Assembly: GCA_964016885.1 (NCBI GenBank)
Contig: OZ024744.1
Span: 67,373,051-67,437,050, forward strand
Direction of reading: 5' to 3'
DNA length: 64,000 nt
Source of the DNA: Eledone cirrhosa
Lineage: Eukaryota > Mollusca > Cephalopoda > Octopoda > Eledonidae
In this document: piece after piece, positions 30,576 to 40,051 of the stretch
How the letters are laid out: each line of letters begins with the position of its first letter
Position numbering within the stretch: position 1 is the first letter of the stretch
The notes under the pieces: generated by a model
What the model saw: the letters and a program-made list of their open reading frames with translations, nothing else
What the model was told of the DNA's origin: nothing
The model's database searches: none
Made by a program: the position numbers and the translations under genes

Positions 30576-30577
<2 letters not shown>
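30319..30577 (+). other. Tx1-B1 3' UTR
   Basis: It is short, G-rich at first ('AGAAGGAGAGGGGTGCCC') then T-rich, ending CCAATAAATGAAATCATT before (ATT)n. The 'TTGTGG(T/C)(T/C)AATAAA' box is shared with subfamily A. Confidence 0.7.
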
Positions 30578-30613
<36 letters not shown>

Positions 30614-30624
30614 GTTGTTGTTGT
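30578..30624. repeat. (ATT)n then (GTT)n microsatellite
   Basis: Twelve ATT units pass into four GTT units directly before the 5' end of Tx1-C1. Confidence 0.9.
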
Positions 30625-30843
30625 TTGAATGTGAAGCCACGCTTCTTATCGCCTCCAGTTTTTTCAACAGTTTACCTCGTTTTCAACCGTTCTAAACCTT
30701 TTATTCAAGTTTTAAACTTGACAAAAGTTTAGAAGAAGTGACCCACCTAATACAGGGGTTCACTCGTAAATAATACGGCACCCCTTTACGGGGCATCGTA
30801 TTATGTAAAGATATTATTTGACAAAAAAAAATGTATTTCAACA

Positions 30844-32891
30844 TGGATAACACAAGAATGAGAGAGAGAGAGCGCTGTTAGACAACACAGAGAGAGGGAG
30901 ACTTTGTCAACATATCAACAAGACAGCGTTTAGCGAAGGTAAGCATAAAAGAAAATATTACGAAGGAAAAGAGGAACAATATCATTTTCAATGATATCGT
31001 TACAGATTTAAAATTACCAAATATTTCTAACACAAACAACACCAACAATAACACCAACAACAACACCATCAATATCAACAGCAACAACAAAAATAACAGC
31101 GGTAAGGTCGGGAACGACAATAACAATGACAATAACAACAGCCACAACAACAATAATAGTAGGAACAGTATCAACAAAAACAACAATAATAACAGCAGCC
31201 ACAATAACAGTAACAACAGCAACAGTATCAACAAAAACAACAACAACAACAGCAACAACTGTACCAACGAAAACATCAACAATGACATCGATACCTGTAA
31301 CAGCGATCTCAGCACCACCAGTAAGACCAGTAGCGGCAGCAATAGTGGTGCTGCTGAAACGGGACCACTTCTTTTGCAGTTGTGGCCCGAAATATCGAAA
31401 CAGTGTTAGTCACAGAGGAGGAGATGGCAGTCGCAAGGACCATGGTGACAAGAAACGCTAATAGAGTTTCCCTGAAATTTCCACCTGATTTTTTCAAGGA
31501 CCAGCAGCTACGGACAGTGACTTACCGCACCGTAAGCAAAATGTCACATCGGGTGGAGAGAGCCACGGATGCTCAAATCCAAAATACCTTGGGGGGCGTC
31601 TGGGCGCGCAAAACCCACATTACCCGAGGCAGAAAGTACGCCACAGTAGACGTATTTTTCGCCACCCCCCAAGAGACGAAGTCTCACTCTTTGGAAACCC
31701 TAAAGAGTGAGGAGATAGTCTTGGTGCCCTCCTACTGCGGCGGAAAATTGTGAGGGTTAAAGTGACCCAGGTCCCACCCGATGTGCCCATACATTGGCTG
31801 GCCTCGTCTGTACTGGCTGGAATCGAGGAGAAGACCACCATACCGCAAATACAGAGAATGGGAAGAGAGAACTGGTCAGGAATAGGCATGCAAATGCTAA
31901 TACAGACTGACCAGGAGTGCATCGAGGCCATCCCAGACATCATAGACCTCGAAGAAGGGCTCTAACTCCCTATAAGCGTGGAAGGAAGGCGCCCAAAGTG
32001 CTATCTCTGTGGGCAGAAGGGTCACCTCAGGGCCTTCTGCCCGCAGAAGTCAGCCAAGAAGAAGGCCCCCTCCTTCCGACGCTTGATCCGCTAATACCAA
32101 GAGCAGGGCAGGCAACAGAGGCAGAAGACCCCTCCATGGTGAGTAGGAGGGCAACGTCCGTGGCACCCATACCAAGGCCACGGACAACTAAAGCAGCGGC
32201 AGCAGTGGCGGCAACATCAATCGTCGCAGTAGCCACATCGGCAGCAAAATCGCCGGAGCGGGCTCCACTACCACCACCAATGGAGCTCATACCCATCCCA
32301 GACGCCACGGAAGCTGACATGGAGTATGAGGCGGGAGGGAATTGGCAAACGATCTGCCACAAAAAAACAAAGGAGGAAAAACTCCTTAGCTTCACCCCCC
32401 AAAAGGTGAAGGCAGACAAAGAGGGGCAAAGGTTGCAAGGAGACTAGCAGCAACACCACCACCATCACCATCACCACCACAAGCATCACCACCAACAACA
32501 ACCACACCACCACCAGCATCACCAAAAAGACCAACATCGCAAACACAACAAAACACACACACCCAACAGCAACAACAAGAAAACAGCAACAAAATCACCC
32601 CTCCTCCCAAAAAGTACACAGCCATAAACATGGCAAATAAAGAACTCAGCATACAGACATCACAGAAAAAAACTACTACACCCAACCAACACCAAGAACT
32701 CTCCCGACAAACATAAGCATCATTGAAATCAAAATAGAACAGTACAAACTTTTAAAACAAAAATTCCCCAACGCAGTTGGAGACTTCAGAGGGTGGGTTA
32801 CCAAGAGGATATACACTGACATTCTCTTGGAAACACCCATGATCAGCCAAAGGGACGGTTCTACTGTCCCTTCACCACACGATCAAGGTAA
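30844..32891 (+). pseudogene. Tx1-C1 ORF1, broken zinc-knuckle protein
   Basis: The ATG at 30844 ('MDNTRMRERERC') is followed within 13 codons by a stop in a GAGAGA run. Later pieces are an Asn/Thr-rich repeat region (31020-31290), a middle domain in the frame 31382-31753 ('LRTVTYRTVSKMSHRVERAT', 'YATVDVFFATPQETKSHS', 'VLVPSYCGGKL'), its continuation at 31750-31965 and a CCHC 'CYLCGQKGHLRAFC' near 32000-32042. A His/Pro/Thr-rich linker and a C-terminal block ending in AAGGTAAGT at 32885-32893 complete it. Several frameshifts and stops separate them. The middle block aligns with subfamily A and B ORF1, which supports a conserved ORF1 core. Confidence 0.78.
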
Positions 32892-32927
32892 GTGACCCTT
32901 TCTCACTTGCCCCGTTTCTCATCCAAC

Positions 32928-34671
32928 ATGGCCGTACTTAGAATAGGCAGTATAAATGTACGTGGCCTGGAGTCATCCTGGAAGCAGGGTCACCTGCTCA
33001 ACGACCTCAGGTCACTAAACATAGATGTGGTGGCCATCAGCGAGAAAAGAATATCCGAAGCACGAGTCTTCGCACCGATCTTCGGCGGCTACGATGTATA
33101 CGCATCTCCCAACCGTCCAGGATCGGGGGAAGGGGTGGCAGTGCTTTTTCGGAGAGGCTTGGATCTCGCCATACGTCTTCCTAGACCCAGAAGGTAAGTC
33201 GGTGGTGCTGGACGTGACCGGCAGCGAAGGCAATGCTTTTAGGCTAGTAGCCGTCTACGCCCTAAAAGGGGCAGGACGAACATATTTCTTCAGACGTCTA
33301 GAGACCTTTCAAGGAACGTCCCGCTCTTTAGTGGGCGACTGGAACGGTATCTTAGATGCACGCTGGTATCATGTGGGGCTAGTAGACAGGACAGGAGGGT
33401 GCAAGAGCCTCAACAACCAGCTCAGACGTTTTGAACTGTCTGACAGGTATAGACTGGATTATCCTAATGTGACAATGTGGACATGGACAAACAGCATCGG
33501 GTCATCCAGATCGTATTTAGATAGGGTATTCTGTAGGGAAACAGATAAGGCTAGTGTAGGTTGTCCACAATTTAAAGTAGTCGACTACACGGACCACAAA
33601 TTTGTGATCAGTGAAGTTGACTTAGATAGACTCCATAGGCAAGGACCCGACTACTGGAAGCTGAACGCGTCGTTCCTGGCGCGCAAAGCTTACAGAGACC
33701 GGATTAGCGAATTAGTTAAGCGTGTGTTGACGGGTGCGATCGTCAACAACAGGTGGTGGTTTACCCTGTAAATGGCTATTTGAGTAGAATCGATAAGGTT
33801 TAGCAAAGGAGTAGTGATAGAGGAAAATAGAGTAGAGGGAGAGTTAGTTAGAAAGTGAGAAGAGGCGTTTAGGACAGGCATCGCAACCGACGTGCTTGCG
33901 GCGAGATTGGCACTCGAGCCAATTCTTCAACGCAAAGCATGAAGGCTGCGTTGTCAGAGCTAGAGCGCGTTGTCAGAGCTAGACACGAGGGGACGAAAGC
34001 CATTCAATGGGCCCGGGTGGTGGAGGCGTGACGTGGCAACAAGTCCACAATTCGGTTTTTGCCTGATCAAAACAGGGGTATGTTGTTCGAACCCGAGCAG
34101 ATGTGTGCGGCTTTTCAACAGCACTTTGCTCGATTGTTAAGGAGCAGCGGCCCGAATCGGAGTATGGACTTCGGTGCATACCTCGACGGACTGCTGCAGC
34201 TCTCGACGACTGCAGCGCAGTGCTGCGAAAGGCTGATGACAGCCAATGAAATACGGGAAACGATGTCTGACTGCACGAGGGGTAAATCGCCAGGTTTGGA
34301 TGGTCTGCCCTACGAGCTTTATGCATATATGCCAGACTTGTTCGGCGATCTCTTGGCAGATGTCTACTGCAACTGGCAGCAAAACGGGAGCATTCCCAGT
34401 TTTGTGAGCCGGGGAGCCGTGGTGCTGTTGAAAAAAGACCCGAACAAGGGGGGTGTTATAGACAACTTCAGGCCCATAACTCTGCTGAACGCAGAGTTTA
34501 AGATTCTGTCCAAGGTGTTAGCAAAGAGATCGGCGCTTGTCGTCGGTAATCTGGTGGGAGAGGCGCAGATGCGCCATTCCTGACAGATCAATCCACGACA
34601 ACCTCCATCACATGCGATACGTCGTAGAGAGGGTGGTTAAGGAACCTGGCACGGGTGGGGCCCTGATCAAC
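32928..34671 (+). pseudogene. Tx1-C1 ORF2, broken and 3'-truncated
   Basis: The start 'MAVLRIGSINVRGLES' is followed by the endonuclease blocks 'VVAISEKR' (Thr to Lys in the usual SETR), 'GDWNGILDARW', 'SRSYLDR' and 'YTDHKFVI'. Frameshifts lie near 33170, a stop near 33770 and further breaks to 34060. The RT begins at 34059 with 'RGKSPGLDGLPYELY' and 'NFRPITLLNAEFKILSKVLA', and a 1-base loss near 34570 shifts the frame. Sequence ends just before motif A. Not functional. Confidence 0.82.
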
Positions 34672-36290
34672 TATGTGCTATGGAGTTAATTATGGATCGA
34701 GAGTGGTTTGAGTTATAACTAATGTAGGCTAGATTCTCGTTATTTTTATGGAAGGGATCTATTAGTCCTATGTTTAGGTTGAGTGTTACATCTAAGAAGT
34801 TTGCTTTTTTAGAGTTAAGTTCGAAAGTGATACCTAGGCCTAGTTTGTTGAAGAAGACTCTTTGTTTTCCCGTAATCTTTCCATGTTTTGATTATTTAAG
34901 TTTTTAGCTAAAAGGAGTGTGTCGTCTCTATAAATTCCTTCTTCGAGGTTATTAAATTCCTTATGTAAGTTATGCGCTATATTTATTCCAATTATGTCTG
35001 TTACCTGTGCTGAGTCGCTAGATCCCATTGTGATATCGAAGCTATCTGTCTGTTTTTTCGTTCCCAGTAACTATTTTCGAATCTAATGATAGTTCTAGCA
35101 GCTAGTATTATTCTAATTTCATCAGAGGTTAGGTCCGACTTTTTCTGGGCAAAGGCTAGTGCTTTATCTAGGGTGACTGGGGAGATGGAAGAGTAGTAGT
35201 CGTGGATGTCAAACTGTACGAAGCTGGATGTTTCCCTACTGTCTATTTTGCTAAACCAATCTATTGCTTCGTTAGTGTTATCCCTTAGCTTAATTACTAG
35301 TTTGTCCTTGATTTGTGATATTACTCTATCTAGTATATACTTGCTAATTCTACCTATATCCGACTTCGATGGGCATATTAATCTAATTGTGGGGTCTGTT
35401 TCGAAATAATTTTTATGATCTTTTAGGTTAAATGTGGGGTTACAAGGGGTTAGAGGCTCGGTTCTATAAGATATTTTCAGTTTTTTTTACTATGCTAAGT
35501 CCTTCCTTATTAATGCTACGAGTGTAGATTCTGTAGTTGTCCTGTATTTGTTGTGTAGTTCACGGTGTATAAAGTTATTATATGTGTTAAGGCTCATGGT
35601 GTATACGTTTGATATTTTGTCCGCTTTTACTATAATACCGTTGGTGTTGCGTAGTGGTGCATTGATGTCGTTTTGCAGTTTGTTGTAACCTGTACGTTTT
35701 TTTTTTATTTGGTTCCACTTATTATGTTCATGAGGTCGAGTTCAAAGGCATTGAGCTGGGGGTTATTCTCTGGATTTTTGCAGGATTTGAATCCGTATTT
35801 TTCGCTAGTAAATTCCTCTGTGTTATTAGCGTGTCCTTTATCGGATTCGACGGATGAAGTCATAAGTACGCTGTATCATGCCGAGTGTATAGTCCCTGTT
35901 TGTAGGTATAGGTATGTTTTTTAAGGACATGCCTATGTGGTGCTTTTCCATGTTAGTGCCGTGCGTTAAGGTTGTTGCTCAACCTAGTGGGAGCTGGGTA
36001 TATGGGATAACAAGTTATCGTTATAGGTAATCCAGTTAGAGGTTGTGAGTACTCTGCGTCGTGGATAGTTTTAACGTACGGCGTTGTTTGACTCAACAAG
36101 AGGTTCCCATAGTTAGGTAGCGAGTTCGCGAGAATTCCTATGCAGGTTATTCTTGGAATAACAATAGTGAAATATTGAAGAATAACATGGTCGGCTGTAC
36201 AAAAAGGTTTTATTTCTAGTATTAACAATTGTTTCATTGAGCAAGTCAGTCTAAAGGCCCATAATCACTCGAAGTTGCGTCCCTCGACCT
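34672..36290 (-). mobile_element. Penelope-like element 1 (PLE-1), RT region plus 5' module
   Basis: Minus-strand coding pieces (34672-35950) belong to a Penelope-like RT. They are preceded (36290-35950) by a non-coding module with 'GTTGAGTCAAACAACGCCG' and 'TGAAACAATTGTTAA' that recurs at 59.6-59.9 and 60.3-60.9 kb. The 3' part (GIY-YIG) is missing; the break at 34672 joins Tx1-C1 ORF2. Confidence 0.75.
34700..35930 (-). pseudogene. Penelope-like reverse transcriptase, frameshifted
   Basis: Sense-strand translation gives 'PHLTLKDHKNYFETDPTIR' and 'LICPSKSDIGRISKYILDRV' in the N-terminal RT region, and motif A-like 'VQFDIHDYYSSIS'. 'MGSSDSAQVTDIIG' and the motif C equivalent 'GIYRDDTLLLAK' (34840-35028) follow, then 'GLIDPFHKNNENLAYISYNS' near 34750. 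YRDD in place of YADD and the FDI.DYY.SI motif A are PLE hallmarks. Several frameshifts and stops interrupt it. PLEs copy RNA at a nick made by a separate C-terminal GIY-YIG domain, absent here. Confidence 0.75.
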
Positions 36291-36479
36291 TAAATACAGT
36301 GTTTACCTCTGATCAAATCATCAAACTGGGGGTTTTACATATGACAATAGTATTATATATTGATACAACGGAGAACAAAACAATAACATCAATAATAAAA
36401 AAAATAACATCAATAATATGTAAGTATGTATGTATGTATAGAGTGAGAAATGAAATTTCGTTTCATTCTATTCCATTTA

Positions 36480-36573
36480 TCAATAATATGATTATATATA
36501 TATTATATATGTTTATATACATATACTATATATATTAATACATGTATACACCCTCCCCACACATATATATATA

Positions 36574-36617
<44 letters not shown>

Positions 36618-36670
36618 TGTGTGTGTATATACATGTATAAATATATATAGTATATGTATATAAACATACA
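36480..36670. repeat. (TA)n/(TG)n compound microsatellite
   Basis: TATATA runs flank a (TG)n core at 36574-36626. It lies at the 5' break of Tx1-B2. 36291-36479 is AT-rich PLE-like leader and unclassified sequence. Confidence 0.9.
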
Positions 36671-37209
36671 CAACAAAAAATACAGACACCACTAACGCAA
36701 ACATTTCTCCAATAACATCAACACCAACATCGACACCACCCCCACAATCCCCGAAACACAAACAACCTAAACAAACACAAGAACAAATAAACACACAGAC
36801 ACGTGAAATTGCAGACACCACACGTACAACAAACACAGACATACCCGAAACAACACCAACAAAACTATCACCACCACAGTCACCAAAACGAAAACAAATA
36901 AAACCACACCAACAAAATATTAAAAACTTCGTGCAGAGGGCCAAAGATAAATTGATGGCCCTCTTAGCACGAACTGAGGACATTGAAACAGAGAGGGAGA
37001 TCTTTGAATTGAGCACATTTTGCGTGCCAGAAGATTTGTTTCTGGTGCGAATGTCGCTGGATCCCTACAAAGAAATTCAAGAGAGCTTTCCTCAAGACGT
37101 GGGAACCCAGAACGTGAAACCCACATCGACTTTTAAAGGGGTTCCCAAAAGAAACCCCACCAACCGTGGAGGTCGAACCACGCGACCTTCACAAGACTCC
37201 GGGAGGTAA
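36671..37209 (+). pseudogene. Tx1-B2 ORF1, C-terminal part
   Basis: It encodes the Thr/Pro-rich linker and the C-terminal block ('RAKDKLMALLART', 'YKEIQESFPQDVGTQN') and ends in AGGTAAGTAA as in Tx1-B1. The N-terminal two thirds, including the zinc knuckle, are missing. Confidence 0.75.
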
Positions 37210-37242
37210 GTAAACCTTCCATCTCTCTTTTAGCTTGCCAAC

Positions 37243-38797
37243 ATGGCCATATTAAGAGTAGGAACTTTAAATGTTAGTGGCCTGGGCTCACCCTGGAAGC
37301 AGGGTCGCCTGCTCAATGACCTCAGATCTCTGGAAATGGATGTGATTGCCATCAGCGAGACCAGGATTTCCGACACGCACGCACTAGCTCCCATTTTCGA
37401 CGACTATCAGATCTTCGCATATGTTAGCAGGCCGAGAATGGGAGGTGGGGTGGCAGTGCTGTTTGGGAAAGGCCTGGATCTCGTGGTAAGGTCGATCTTC
37501 CGGGACCATGACGGTAAGATGGTGGTCCTGGGTGTGAGCAGTAGCGAATGTGGAGCCTTTAGACTACTGGCCGTCTACGCCCCTACTGGGGACGGACGAT
37601 CGGACTTCTTTAGGCACCTGGAAACCTTTCTGGGTACGTCTCGCCCTTTATTGTTAGCGGGGGACTGGAACGGCATCTTAGACGCACGCTGAGACTGTGT
37701 GGGAGTAGCTGATAGGAGCGGGGGGTGCAAAAGCCTCAATCACCTAATCAGCCAGTTCCAACTGTCTGACAGGTACCGACTAGATTTCCGCATAAGGTCA
37801 TCTAGATCGTATATAGACAGGATCTTCATTAGGAAAATAGATAGAAATAGTGTAGCTGCCCACTTTTTAAAACGGTCGCCTATTCAAATCACACATTTGT
37901 GATCTGTATAGTCGACCTAGATAAAACGCTTAGGTTAGGACCGGGTTACTGGAAGCTGAACATGTAATTTCCGGCACGTAAGGCTTACAGGGATCGAGTC
38001 AACAATTTAGTTAAGCAAAGGTTGACAGGGGGATCGTCAACAACAGATGGTGGGGGCTCTCAAAAGGGAGATTAGAGTAACTTTGACAGAGTTTAGCAAA
38101 GAACTAGCGTTAGAGAAAAATAGAAAGGAGGGGCAGCTGGTAGATAAGTTAGACGAGGCTATTTGTAGTGGCATTACAACAGACGTGCTAGCGACGAGAA
38201 TGGCATTAGACCATTTCTTCAATGCGAAACACGAAGATTGCATTGCCAGAGCTAAGGCGCGTGCGCTGAGAAACGAGGGTACCAAAGCTGTTCGATGGGC
38301 CCGCGTGGCAGAGGCGCAGCGTGGTAATAAAACCACAATTCGTTCTTTGGCGGACCGAGACGGACACGAGATAAGTGATTTCAAGCGGATGTGAGGCCTT
38401 TCGCCAGCACTTTTCTCAGTTGTTCGAGGTGAGAGGCGGGTCAGAGACAGTAGCGAATTTCAGTCCCTACCTCGATGGCTTGCCGTGCATCTCGACGGTC
38501 GACGCTGAGCGCTGCGAAAGGCCGATTACTTCAGCCTAAATTTAGGACGCCTTGTTGGCTGCATGAGGCGCAAGTCACCCGGTTTGGATGGCCTGTCCAA
38601 CGAGCTTTACGTAAATATGCCAGACTTGCTCTCCGATCTCCTCGAAGCGCTCTACTGCAACTGGCACCAGAATGGGAGTATTCCCAGTTCTGTGAGCGGA
38701 GAATTAGTGACGCTGATAAGGAAAGACGAGAACAAGTGGGATACATTAGACAACTTCAGGCCCAAAACCCTGCTCAACACAGAGTTTAAGATGTTGG
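37243..38797 (+). pseudogene. Tx1-B2 ORF2, broken
   Basis: The start 'MAILRVGTLNVSGLGSPWKQ' is preserved and the endonuclease is open to a TGA at 37690, where Tx1-B1 has TGG (end of 'GDWNGILDARW'). After it the frame is restored briefly, with a deletion around the W-T-W-T-N block. Shifts lie near 37850 and 38030, and more near 38390 and 38545. The fragment ends before RT motif A at the junction with Tx1-C2. Confidence 0.82.
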
Positions 38798-39309
38798 CAC
38801 TACGTTCCCGTGCCTTGGCTGTCGTGTCTGTTCTTGCGGGCATCGAGGATAGAACAACCATTCTGCAGGTACAGAAGTTGGGAAGAGAAGACTGGTCCGG
38901 TATTGGAATGGAGATGCGCATCCAATCTGACCAGGACTGCATCAGCGCTATTCCCGGCGATAATAGACCTCGGGAAAGAATCCCAACTTCCCATATGTGT
39001 GGGAGGAAGGCGCTCAAAGTGCTTCAACTGTGGATTGAAATCTCATCTCAGGGCTTTCTGCCCACAGAAGATAACAAAGGCGAAGGAACCCCTCCTCCCA
39101 ACGCCGGAAACGCTGCCATCAGAAACAGAGCAGTCAGCGAAAAAGTCGGGAGCTTCTACAGAGAGCACGAGGACAACGTCCGTGGCACCCACATCAAAGC
39201 GACGGACAACAAAAACAACGGCGACAACTGCAACAACAGAAACAGTTGCACTATCCTCACCTGTGCCAAGAATGGCAGACTAAGCACCACAACCATCACC
39301 ACCACCACC

Positions 39310-39341
<32 letters not shown>

Positions 39342-40016
39342 CGAATGAGAGGGTAGAACTCATACCCCTCCCCGACCTCTCACAGTCGGACATGGAGTAT
39401 GAAGCGGCAGAGGAGTGGAAAACGGTTGAAAAAAAAAAAGCAAAAATGCAAAAACTGCACAGCTTCGCCCTCCAAAAGCAAGGGCAAAGAAAGAGGAGTA
39501 AAGGCTGCAAGGAGACTTGCAACAACATACCACCATCACCATCACCACCACAAACATCACCACCAACAACAAATACACCACGCCATCATCACAACAAACA
39601 CCAACATCGCAAACACAACAAAGCACACACACCCAACAGCAACAATAAGAAAACAGCAACAAAATCAAATCTCCTCCAAAAAAGTACACAGCCATAAACA
39701 TCGCAGATAAAGGATTAATGGAAGATATAAAGCAGCACAGAGACATTTCAGACATAAATTACCACACCCCACCAACACCAAGAAAATTACCAAAAATTAT
39801 TGACATTGTCGAAATTAAACTGGAAGTTTATAAACAGTCAAAACAAAAATTCCCCAACGCAGTGCCGACCACCTCAAAACCATCACGGTGATGTCCACAT
39901 AAGCCAACACACTCAGGGGCACTCTCCAAAAGAATATACACAGATATCATCTTGGAAACACCCATGACCAGCCAAAAGGACGGTTCTACTGTCCCTTCCC
40001 CACACAATCAAGGTAA
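38798..40016 (+). pseudogene. Tx1-C2 ORF1, broken
   Basis: The frame 38810-39283 shows the zinc knuckle 'CFNCGLKSHLRAFC' and 'PQKITKAKEPLLPTPETLPS'. A Thr-rich tract with (ACC)n at 39297-39324, a Lys-rich piece and the C-terminal block follow in other frames. A 49-base piece of antisense ORF2 is inserted at 39863-39911. The end carries AAGGTAAGT at 40010-40018. Confidence 0.75.
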
Positions 40017-40051
40017 GTGATCCTTTTTCACTTACTCCGTTCCTCACCCAG

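Larger units (their letters stand above)
24796..30577 (+). mobile_element. Tx1-clade LINE, subfamily B copy 1 (Tx1-B1), apparently intact
   Basis: This is a complete two-ORF element of about 5.8 kb with (ATT)n on both sides. The 5' UTR is 24796-25006, ORF1 25007-26869, ORF2 26899-30318 and the 3' UTR 30319-30577, ending 'GTGGCCAATAAATGAAATC'. I see no frameshift or stop in either ORF. Subfamily B differs from A throughout and its 5' end is different ('GACGAAAGTGGATGTACG'). Of all elements here it is the best candidate for being autonomous. Confidence 0.88.
30625..34671 (+). mobile_element. Tx1-clade LINE, subfamily C copy 1 (Tx1-C1), decayed and 3'-truncated
   Basis: The 5' UTR (30625-30843) contains a hairpin AATACG..CCCC-TTTAC-GGGG..CGTATT (30772-30802), 42 bases before the ORF1 ATG. 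ORF1 and ORF2 are both recognisable and both broken. The element stops in the RT just before motif A ('GGGCCCTGATCAACT'), where Penelope-like sequence begins at 34672. Subfamily C has a distinct ORF1 but an ORF2 close to subfamily A. Confidence 0.8.
36671..38797 (+). mobile_element. Tx1-clade LINE, subfamily B copy 2 (Tx1-B2), truncated at both ends
   Basis: It begins inside the ORF1 linker right after the microsatellite and ends in the RT at 'LLNTEFKMLA', where subfamily C ORF1 sequence takes over without any ATT. It is clearly related to Tx1-B1. Confidence 0.8.

Noticed and set aside
30878..31342. Minus-strand Leu/Val-rich ORF that could look like membrane segments
   Set aside because: It is the antisense of an Asn/Thr-rich repeat region of Tx1-C1 ORF1.
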